From Coriobacteriaceae bacterium (GTDB lineage: Bacteria > Actinomycetota > Coriobacteriia > Coriobacteriales > UMGS124), in NCBI GenBank assembly GCA_019421015.1, contig JAHZGC010000017.1, positions 49,347 through 79,131 of the forward strand: a DNA stretch of 29,785 nucleotides, in the 5' to 3' direction. Both the position numbers and the translations under genes were made by a program. Shown in pieces: positions 1 through 6,496 of this stretch. The notes beneath the pieces were generated by a model, which was not told where the DNA came from, made no database searches, and saw only the letters and a program-made list of their open reading frames with translations. Each line of letters begins with the position of its first letter. Position 1 is the stretch's first letter.

Positions 1-672
1 GCCGCCGTGGTGGGCGGCATCGCGCTGCTCGACGGCCGGCCGGTCACGGTCATCGGCACCGAGCGCGGCCAGAACCTCAAGGACCGCGTGGCCCGCAACT
101 TCGGCTCGGCCCACCCCGAGGGCTACCGCAAGGCCCTGCGCCTCATGGAGCAGGCCCAGAAGTTCGGTCGCCCTGTGGTGTGCCTCGTCGACACCTCGGG
201 CGCCTACTGCGGCATCGAGGCCGAGGAGCGCGGCCAGGGCCAGGCCATCGCCCAGAACCTTGTGGCCATGGCGGGGCTGCGCGTGCCCGTGGTGAGCGTG
301 GTCATCGGCGAGGGCGGCAGCGGCGGCGCCATAGGCCTCGCCATGGCCGACCGCGTGTGGATGCTCGAGAACGCCGTGTACTCGGTCATCAGCCCCGAGG
401 GCTGCGCGAGCATCCTGTACAAGGACGCCGCCCGGGCCGACGAGGCCGCCGCGGCCCTGGGCCTCACCGCGCAGGACCTGCTGCGCCTCGGCGTCATCGA
501 CCGTATCGTGGACGAGAAAGACGGCAGCGCCGATGCCGTGGCCGCAGAGCTGCGCAGCGGGCTTCTGGAGGCGCTCGGCGAGCTCGAGGGCCTCTCCGCC
601 GACGAACTGGTGGAGGCCCGCTATGCCAAGTACCGTGCAATGGGGGTGGGGACGCTATGCTCGCACTCGTAG
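1..672 (+). CDS. accA: Acetyl-CoA carboxylase carboxyltransferase subunit alpha, 5'-truncated
   Basis: The frame is open from base 1, so the gene starts outside the window; 223 C-terminal residues are present. The product is the alpha half of the carboxyltransferase that moves CO2 from carboxybiotin to acetyl-CoA, giving malonyl-CoA for fatty acid synthesis in the cytoplasm. Recognisable family segments are the RNFGSAHPEGYRKALRLM region, DTSGAYCGIEAEERGQ, the oxyanion-type glycine-rich GEGGSGGAIGLAMADRVWML, and SVISPEGCASILYKDA, all in the order usual for AccA. The last codons (657-672) overlap the start of the downstream degV-type gene, which suggests translational coupling. The C-terminus (MGVGTLCSHS) comes from the overlap region and is probably not conserved. 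Confidence 0.95.
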   Translation, partial: AAVVGGIALLDGRPVTVIGTERGQNLKDRVARNFGSAHPEGYRKALRLMEQAQKFGRPVVCLVDTSGAYCGIEAEERGQGQAIAQNLVAMAGLRVPVVSVVIGEGGSGGAIGLAMADRVWMLENAVYSVISPEGCASILYKDAARADEAAAALGLTAQDLLRLGVIDRIVDEKDGSADAVAAELRSGLLEALGELEGLSADELVEARYAKYRAMGVGTLCSHS

Positions 673-1559
673 TTGACTCCAGCTCGGCCTTGACCCGCGG
701 GGAGGCCCGCCAGCTGGGCGCGACCTTTGTGCCCATGACCTACCTGGTCGACGGCGTCTCGCGCGACGAGGGCTTCATGGGCGAGAACGGCGATTGCGCC
801 GAGCTGCTCGCCGAGGAGCGCATCGGCGGCACGGCCGGCGTTCCCGCCGACCGCTTTGCGCCGGTGTTCCGCGAGCTCACCGCCCGCGGCGATGACGTGC
901 TGTGCATCACGCTCTCGGCCAAGCTCTCGAGCACGTGCCTGCACGCCCGCGAGGCCGCCGACCAGGTACGCTCCGAGCTGCGCCGCCAAGCGGGCGCTAC
1001 GAGCCGCGAAGCCAACTCGGCCGCCCGGGAGCGTACCAAGGGATTGCCCCGCATCGCGGTGCTCGACTCGCAGAGCGGCATCGGCGGCGTCGAGAACCTC
1101 GCGCGCCACGCCCGCAGGCTGGCCGACGAGGGCCTGGGCTTCGACGAGATGCTCTCGCGCCTCGAGGACCTGCGCAACCGGCAGGGGCTATGCTTCAGCG
1201 TGCCCAGCACCGACGCCCTGCGCGTCTCGGGCCGCATGGCCATGGTGCCGCTCTCGGTGAGCACGATGCTCAACCGCTACCCGGTGCTCACCATGAAGGG
1301 GGGCGCCATCAGCCACGTGGGGACCGCCCGCGGCGTGGCGGCCGTGGCCCGCGAGATGGTGGCGTGCATTCCCGACGACGCCACGCCCGACTTCGTGATT
1401 ACGCACTTCGGTACGCGCGGAACCGGCACCGTAGAGCTGCTGCGCGCGGTCAAGCAGGCATTTCCGCAGGCCAAGGTCCGCGTCAAGGAGGGCGGCCCCG
1501 TGCTGAGCTACATCCTGGGGTCGGGCGCCGTGAGCATCACCTGGGATGTCGTGGCGTGA
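657..1559 (+). CDS. DegV family protein (fatty-acid-binding, FakB-like)
   Basis: A 300-residue protein of the DegV fold. Members bind a fatty acid and, in Firmicutes, present it to the kinase FakA for phosphorylation. Signatures seen are the N-terminal LALVVDSSSALTRGEA, ITLSAKLSSTCLHA, the central CFSVPSTDALRVSGRM and the C-terminal LSYILGSGAVSITW. The ATG at 657 is chosen because DegV proteins begin directly at this beta strand and a G-rich segment lies just upstream; longer readings in this frame run inside accA. It overlaps accA by 16 bp. A basic insertion near residues 100-123 (RRQAGATSREANSAARERTK) makes it slightly longer than usual. The neighbourhood with accA fits a fatty-acid role. 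No FakA kinase is visible in the window. Confidence 0.9.
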   Translation: MLALVVDSSSALTRGEARQLGATFVPMTYLVDGVSRDEGFMGENGDCAELLAEERIGGTAGVPADRFAPVFRELTARGDDVLCITLSAKLSSTCLHAREAADQVRSELRRQAGATSREANSAARERTKGLPRIAVLDSQSGIGGVENLARHARRLADEGLGFDEMLSRLEDLRNRQGLCFSVPSTDALRVSGRMAMVPLSVSTMLNRYPVLTMKGGAISHVGTARGVAAVAREMVACIPDDATPDFVITHFGTRGTGTVELLRAVKQAFPQAKVRVKEGGPVLSYILGSGAVSITWDVVA

Positions 1560-1589
1560 TTGACGGACCCGCGTCGAACGTGGTATAAG
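1560..1589 (+). promoter_or_regulatory. Strong sigma70-type promoter for the candidate small RNA
   Basis: TTGACG at 1560-1565 (5 of 6 consensus) and TATAAG at 1584-1589 (5 of 6) are separated by 18 bp. It begins directly after the degV stop codon. The predicted start is near G1596, which places the 5' end of the transcript at the foot of the first hairpin. Confidence 0.65.
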
Positions 1590-1595
1590 GAATCT

Positions 1596-1652
1596 GGTCG
1601 TCTCGTAAGAGACGCCCTCCAAGAGCCGGGGGGTTTCCCCCGGCATTTTTAT
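1596..1652 (+). ncRNA. Candidate small RNA: GNRA hairpin, C-rich linker, terminator hairpin
   Basis: The segment following the promoter at 1560-1589 folds simply. CGTCTC at 1599-1604 pairs with GAGACG at 1609-1614 around a GTAA (GNRA-type) loop. A 10-nt linker CCCTCCAAGA (1615-1624) follows, then an 8-bp GC-only terminator stem and a T run. The predicted RNA is about 57 nt and has no reading frame of note. The single-stranded CCCUCC could pair with Shine-Dalgarno sequences (GGAGG), as C-rich motifs do in several Firmicute small RNAs. The alternative is a leader/attenuator of the DUF3800 gene that starts at 1677. The parts are seen; the function is inferred. Confidence 0.5.
1625..1650 (+). terminator. 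Intrinsic terminator
   Basis: GCCGGGGG (1625-1632) pairs with CCCCCGGC (1637-1644) around a GTTT loop, followed by ATTTTT. It ends the candidate small RNA and would also stop read-through from accA-degV. Confidence 0.85.
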
Positions 1653-1676
1653 ATCACGTAGGACTTCGGTGGGCCT

Positions 1677-2351
1677 ATGAGTGAGCTTTCGGTTTTTATC
1701 GACGAATCCGGCGATTCTGGCTCCGTATCTGCCTACTACCTGCTTGTCCTCGTATTCCACGAACAGGCAGTCAGCATTGGCGATACTATTCGCACCTATG
1801 AACAGGCCCTCGCTGACAGGGAACTTCCCGACATCCCGTTTCATCTTGGACCCCTCCTGAACGGGCATGACGCTTATCGCTCGTTGGGAATACCGGTGCG
1901 TAAGGAGCTGTTACACGCATTTCGTATTCTTTGTGAGCATTTTCCCATAACCTACCATGTATTCGCCTATAAGAAAGCCCATTTCTCTAGTAACCCGGAT
2001 TAGCTCGAAAACCGCATGAAGCGGGATCTGATCAACTTCATGTTCGACAATCTCGATTATCTTCAGACATTCGACTGCATCAAGCTGTACTACGACGGTG
2101 GCCAGTCCCTCGTTCAAAAAGCATTGCACGACGCCGTTGGTTACGCCCTAGCCCGCGAAGCCGTAACGTACCGGATGGCCATCCCAGCAGATTACCGGCT
2201 TGCACAGGTGGCCGATTATCTATGCGGGCTTGAACTTACCTCACTCAAATATGCCAACGGCGGTCAAACCGCCACCGACGAAATTTTTTTCGGTGGCAGC
2301 CAGAGCTTTAAGAAGAATTTCCTGCGCAAAGTACGGCGACACCGGCTCTAA
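1677..2351 (+). pseudogene. DUF3800 family protein interrupted by an in-frame amber codon
   Basis: Two open stretches in the same frame, 1677-2000 and 2004-2351, are separated only by TAG at 2001-2003. Together they read as one 224-residue DUF3800 protein. The N-terminus MSELSVFIDESGDSG carries the family's DESG motif; the middle has LYYDGG; the C-terminal part has QVADYLCGLEL and ends in the typical FKKNFLRKVRR tail. The family looks RNase-H-like by its acidic residues and is often found in mobile or defence-associated regions; its biochemical role is unknown. A single change from CAG (Gln) to TAG would explain the stop. Base composition is lower in GC than the flanking genes, suggesting recent acquisition. 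A sequencing error or stop-codon read-through cannot be excluded. Confidence 0.75.
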
Positions 2352-2462
2352 CATCATCTTCCTGGAAAACCCGTGGGACGAATAGTCAGCTCGGCACCAG
2401 GACCCCCACAGCGCTACCATCGACCGGAAATCCGTCTGTCCATTTCTTGAGGAGGCCCCACT

Positions 2463-3257
2463 ATGGCCCAGTTCGACACCGTTCGCATCGGCTTCATCGG
2501 TTTTGGCAACATGGCCCAGGCCATCGCCCAGGGGCTGCTGCGCGCCCAGGCCGTGGACCCCGACCGCATCTACGCCTGCGCCAAGCGCTGGGACAAGCTC
2601 GCGGAGGCCACCGAGCCCCGCGGCATGCACCCGTGCCGCGACGCGCGCGAGGTGGCCCAGAACGCCGACGTGGTGTTCGTCGCGGTCAAGCCGTACCTGG
2701 TGGAGGTGGTCTGCTCCCCTATCAAGGACCTGCTGGCCTCCAAAACGGTGGTTTCGGTGGCCGCCGGCATGACCTTCGACCGCTACGAGGCGATCCTGGA
2801 GCCGGGCACCCACCACATCAGCACGATTCCCAACACGCCGGTCTCGGTCTGCGAGGGCGTGTGGACCTGCGAGGAGACCCACTCGCTGACCGACGACGAG
2901 CTGGCCCTGGTGCGGGAGCTGCTGGGCGCCACGGGCCTCGTGGCCATGGTCGACTCCAAGCACCTGGGCATCGCCGGCACGGTCACGGGCTGCGGCCCGG
3001 CCTTCGTGGCCATGTTCATGGAGGCCCTGGGCGACGCCGCCGTGAAGTACGGTGTGCCCCGTGCCCTCGCCTACCAGCTCGCCGGCCAGATGATCGCCGG
3101 CACCGGCAAGATGGCCGTCGAGACCGGCCAGCACCCGGCGGCCCTCAAGGACGCGGTCTGCTCCCCCGGCGGCACTACGATCAAGGGGGTGGCGGCCTTG
3201 GAGCGCTGGGGCCTGCGCAACAGCGTGATCCAGGCCATCGACGCGATCGAGGGGTAG
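2463..3257 (+). CDS. proC: Pyrroline-5-carboxylate reductase
   Basis: A 264-residue enzyme for the last step of proline biosynthesis: NAD(P)H-dependent reduction of 1-pyrroline-5-carboxylate in the cytoplasm. The N-terminus has the Rossmann motif IGFIGFGNMAQAIAQGLL (about residues 9-26). The middle has VFVAVKPYLVEVV, the GTHHISTIPNTPVSV segment, and the family signature GTGKMAVETGQHPAALKDAV followed by CSPGGTTIKGVAALE near the C-terminus. The length is normal. AGGAGG at 2450-2455 lies 7 bp before the ATG and fixes the start. It appears to be a single-gene unit; its 3' end faces the decayed ATPase gene across the repeat array. Confidence 0.95.
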   Translation: MAQFDTVRIGFIGFGNMAQAIAQGLLRAQAVDPDRIYACAKRWDKLAEATEPRGMHPCRDAREVAQNADVVFVAVKPYLVEVVCSPIKDLLASKTVVSVAAGMTFDRYEAILEPGTHHISTIPNTPVSVCEGVWTCEETHSLTDDELALVRELLGATGLVAMVDSKHLGIAGTVTGCGPAFVAMFMEALGDAAVKYGVPRALAYQLAGQMIAGTGKMAVETGQHPAALKDAVCSPGGTTIKGVAALERWGLRNSVIQAIDAIEG

Positions 3258-3293
3258 TCGAGAAGACCGCGTGTTGTCAGGCGCGGCGCTGGA

Positions 3294-3546
3294 TGGCAAG
3301 AAACCACGGAAATCAGGATTAGCACAGGGCAATCTGGCAAGAAATGGCGGAAATCAGGACTTGCACGATACCGAATGGCAAGAAGCTGATTGAATCAGGA
3401 CGTTCAGTGAGTACAGGGCGGCAGTTCGCTCCACGAACGTCCTGATTTCTATGATTTCTTGCCAGATTTTCCTAGCAGCGTCCTGATTTCTCGAGTTTTT
3501 TGCCCGTTGACAACGAGGATATCCTGATTGTTCTACTTTTTTGCCT
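3294..3546. repeat. Symmetric array of six 25-bp repeats, 3 direct and 3 inverted, 41-bp period
   Basis: Each unit reads TGGCAAGAAA, five variable bases, then GAAATCAGGA, with some degeneracy. Direct units are at 3294-3318, 3335-3359 and 3376-3400. Inverted units are at 3440-3464, 3481-3505 and 3522-3546. Starts in each arm are exactly 41 bp apart, with 16-bp non-conserved spacers, and the whole array is symmetric about position 3420. The innermost units extend to a perfect 13-bp inverted repeat, AATCAGGACGTTC at 3393-3405 and its complement at 3435-3447. A 41-bp period is not a multiple of three, so this is not coding. It fills the space between two convergent genes, where REP/BIME-like elements commonly lie. 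The function is unknown. Confidence 0.9.
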
Positions 3547-3569
3547 GTACCTCACGCTGTGCCGACGAC

Positions 3570-5298
3570 CTACGCCCAGGCACAGGCCGTGCGCACCCGT
3601 TTGCCGCAGAACGCCACGCCCCAGCGCAGCCGGCCCTGCGCACCCGCGGGTAGCGGGCCGTCGTCGTAGCCCCTCTCCGCTATCTGCTGTAGTGCCTCGT
3701 AGGCCAGGACGTCAAGGCGTTCATTCAGCTCGCAACAGATTGCAGGATTGTCGGACGCTTCGGCAGACTTGAGGAATTTGACTTCGACCGTAATGAGAGG
3801 CCGTATCGCGGCAGCGTAATACCCCTCGGGGTCACCGGGGGCCAAATTGAGCGGCTCAAGTCGCAGGTCGTAGTACCCCCGGCCGCCCTCGCGGTTCGAG
3901 ATGGGGTTCGCATACCCCGCGACACCAAACAGCAAGCCCGTAAGCAACGATCTCGCTCCTAAAAAGCCGCGCAACCTCTTTGTTGGGGATGCGCAGGGGA
4001 CGGCGCAGGCGGTTGTCGTTGGGAAGCGCTGTGAGGTCGGTGGTAAGGTAGCCGGCCAGGTAGAGCATGGACCACAGCGCTCCCTCGCGCACCCCCACGT
4101 CGGGAAACACGCAGCCCAACTCCAAAGAGGCCGAGACCGTTCCACCCGGTTCAAGCAGCTCGTACAGCTTGCCGAGCGTGGAGCTTCCCGCACGGACCAC
4201 GGCATCGCCCACGACCGAGTTACTCGAGGTGTTACCCCAGTACACATCAGGCGCACAGCCCTGCTTAAAGTAGTTGAGCACGCTCCAAGGATTGTAGACG
4301 TCAACTGCGCCGAAGCGATAGCCGTCGTACCAGCTGCGAGCCTCGTCCATACAACCCGGGTGGCCCAAGTAAACCGCTAGGGCCGCCACCTCGGCATCGG
4401 TAAACCCGTACCGTTCGTCAAACTCCACCGTGAGCGGTGTGCTAACAGCCAGGTTGTTGAGGTCCGAGAAGATCGACTCCTTCGCGATGCGTTGCACGCC
4501 GGTCAAACAGGCAAAGGCCAGCGCGGCCCCGCCGTCTTTGAGCGCACCGGTGAGCCATCCCTTGAGGAAGTCGACGACCTCGCGGTAGTAGCCGTTGGTA
4601 TAGCCCGCCATGACAGGGGCGTCGTACTCGTCAACAAGCAGAACAACCTGCCGGCCATGGTGCTTGTACAGCAGGCGGCACAGGATGGCCAAGGAGTCAC
4701 GGTAGTCGCCGTCGGTGGCAGCGCCCTCGCGCATGGTGGTAAAGAGCCGTCGCTCGACCTCGTCCAGTGCAGGCGACTCGGCAAGATACGCATGGCGCCC
4801 GTACTCTGCTGCAATCACGTTGCGGATTGCCGCATAGGCCGTCTCCCAGTCGAGCTTCTTCACCGTGTTGAAGCTCGCATAGACCACCGGATATGCACCT
4901 TGAGAGGCGCGGTAGCGGCCGTCTTCCGCCTCCCAGATCTCGGTTCCCTCAAAGAGCGGCGCACAATCGCCGGACGCTGGGTCGCTGGGGTTGGGTATCT
5001 CAAAGAACGCCCGCATCATGGTCATGTTGAGCGTCTTGCCAAAGCGGCGCGGTCGGCAAAACAGCGTGACGGTGTAGCCGGAATCCAGCACGTCCGCGAT
5101 GAGCATGGTCTTATCGACCACGACGGATCCTTGAGCGGCTGGCACAAAGCCGTCGCGGCCGATAGGGAGCATCTTGCGGCCCGTTCGGTCGATGATGCGC
5201 GCACCGGGCGCACACCACACGCCGTTGCCGCACGACTCGAGCACCGGGGGTTTCTCGGCTACAGAATCTTCGCGTTCAGCAATATAGTGCTTGTCCAT
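3570..5298 (-). pseudogene. AAA-ATPase-like / PD-(D/E)XK nuclease family protein, frameshifted
   Basis: The first frame (5298 down to about 3930) carries an AAA-ATPase_like domain: a Walker A variant FCRPRRFGKTLNM at about residues 80-92, a Walker B VVLLVDEYDAPV at about 218-229, and the later YDGYRFG and VYNPWSVLNYF motifs. The PD-(D/E)XK tail (NREGGRGYYDLRLEP, then ITVEVKFLKSAE, then a terminal EALQQI segment) is in another frame that ends at 3570. The switch lies at about 3925-3960. In relatives, as I recall, roughly 60 residues separate NKEV..LFR from the LLFG..GY segment; here they nearly touch, so an internal deletion that also shifts the frame is likely. The start ATG at 5298 (MDKHYIAERE) is chosen on homology; the SD is weak. 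The family is multicopy in gut anaerobes and its role is unknown. Confidence 0.8.
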
Positions 5299-5773
5299 AG
5301 TCCGCTCCCATCGCCCAAGTCGCAGCCGCAAGCCGCGCTGCCTGCGAGGAGTATACCAAGCGGCCCCGCGGCGCCAAACCGGCCGACCATGCTCTTCTAC
5401 GAATCGCCGGACGCACCACCGACCGCCCCCAACGAGCATGCCCGCGTATGCAGGCAACCAAATGGCAGATAGCGCCGCATAATGAGCGTTCTGGATAGGG
5501 TCTCCGGCGAGCAACAGCCCCTCCCAGGCAACGGGGCAGGCCACCGCTAGAATTGACAATCCCTTTACCTGGGATTTTGTCACCCCATCGACCACAGTCC
5601 ATAGAGATGCCCACAAGACGGCCCGTTAAAGTCTCTCCCCTTGCCTATCCAGATGGTCGATTATGCGGAAGCATCTCGGCTTTTTCCTTTCGGCCCCAAG
5701 ACCTTGCAGGGCGTTCCTCGGCAAACCACGCCCCGGCGCGCCCTACAAGTGGCGATTGTTCAGAAAAACGGCC
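5299..5773. other. Gene-poor stretch with an in-frame upstream extension
   Basis: No confident gene lies here. The frame of the decayed ATPase stays open on the minus strand back to a TTG at 5616. It encodes two hydrophobic stretches (GLSILAVACPVAWEGLLLAG and YAALSAIWLPAYAGMLVGGG) after a possible GTG at 5583. This could be a remnant of a small membrane protein or a chance open frame in GC-rich DNA. The remaining 5617-5763 shows no repeats, RNA gene or convincing promoter. Confidence 0.4.
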
Positions 5774-5792
5774 CTACCCGGCGAAGCGGGCC
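5764..5792 (-). terminator. Probable intrinsic terminator of the CarD gene
   Basis: Read on the minus strand, GGCCC (5792-5788) pairs with GGGCC (5774-5770), followed by GTTTTT. The stem overlaps the final codons and stop of the gene. It is a short stem, so confidence is moderate. Confidence 0.5.
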
Positions 5793-6277
5793 TCGATCAT
5801 CGAGTCCACCTCGTCGCGGCTCCTCCCCAGGGCAACGCCCAGCTCCACTAGCGCCCGCTCGCGCGCCTCCTTGAAGATGCGCTCGTAGCAGGCCTTGGGT
5901 CGCTTGCCCCGGGCCCGCTCGCGCTCCATACGGTCGTGCATGGTCTTGGCTATGCGCAGGGCGTCGCGGCAGTCGCCGTGGCGCAGGCCGTCCCTAAAGT
6001 GCTCCTCAACCGCCCAGCTCTTGGGGTCGCAGAACGCGTCGTTAGCCATCGTGGGCATCTCGGCCACCAAGGCCTGAGCCTCGCGCCGCGCCACCACGGG
6101 GCGCAGGGCGTCTTCGTTGCCCACCGGAAAGCAGATCCGCATGCGCGGCCCTACCGCCGGATACAGCTCGTACTCGAGGCGGGAAGCGCCTTTGAACTCG
6201 TGCTCCACGATCCCGTCGACCTCGCAGACCCCTTGGCCGGGGTGGACCACGTAGTCGCCCTTCGCGTACCTTGGCAT
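5774..6277 (-). CDS. CarD family transcriptional regulator
   Basis: A 167-residue protein. The N-terminal MPRYAKGDYVVHPGQGVCEVDGIVEHEF is the Tudor-like RNA-polymerase-interacting domain (CarD_CdnL_TRCF), which binds the RNAP beta subunit. The C-terminal two thirds (WAVEEHFRDGLRHGDC, RIAKTMHDRMERERARGKRPKACYERIFKEARERALVELG) is the helical DNA-binding part, with an organisation like CdnL/CarD. Proteins of this kind stabilise open promoter complexes, often at rRNA and housekeeping promoters. The ATG at 6277 is chosen over longer readings because AGGAGG sits 5 bp upstream and the conserved domain starts there. The length matches the family. It is monocistronic as far as can be seen, with its own promoter and terminator. 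Confidence 0.88.
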   Translation of the reverse strand: MPRYAKGDYVVHPGQGVCEVDGIVEHEFKGASRLEYELYPAVGPRMRICFPVGNEDALRPVVARREAQALVAEMPTMANDAFCDPKSWAVEEHFRDGLRHGDCRDALRIAKTMHDRMERERARGKRPKACYERIFKEARERALVELGVALGRSRDEVDSMIEARFAG

Positions 6278-6390
6278 CGCTACCTCCTCACGCCGGGCAT
6301 GCGCTTGCTGACGGCACCGGGCACGCAGGCATCCCCCGACCAGCTGCCAGGGGCACGAGTCGCATGTCATCGCTTTGCATACTGCTGGGT

Positions 6391-6420
6391 AGTATAACCC
6401 CCTCTGAGCTGCGGCGTCAT
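6391..6420 (-). promoter_or_regulatory. Possible promoter of the CarD gene
   Basis: On the minus strand, TATACT (6396-6391) is preceded at 18 bp by ATGACG (6420-6415). The leader to the ATG at 6277 would be about 105 nt. The -10 is good and the -35 moderate. Confidence 0.4.
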
Positions 6421-6453
6421 TGAATACGCACAACTCAAACCACCCTTTAGCAC

Positions 6454-6493
6454 AGAAGTCCCCGGAGGCCCAGGCAGGCTTCCAGGGACTTCT
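6454..6493 (-). terminator. Hairpin directly after the helicase stop codon
   Basis: AGAAGTCCC at 6454-6462 is the exact complement of GGGACTTCT at 6485-6493, with further imperfect pairing inside. It lies 3 bp past the helicase stop at 6497. No T run follows, so it may stabilise the 3' end or act with a factor. Confidence 0.5.
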
Positions 6494-6496
6494 CCG

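Noticed and set aside
3294..3546. CRISPR array
   Set aside because: Units are 25 bp but spacers only 16 bp, half of the units are inverted, repeats are degenerate and no cas gene is near.
5553..5558. TTGACA on the plus strand as a promoter
   Set aside because: No -10 element at 16-19 bp and no plus-strand gene downstream.
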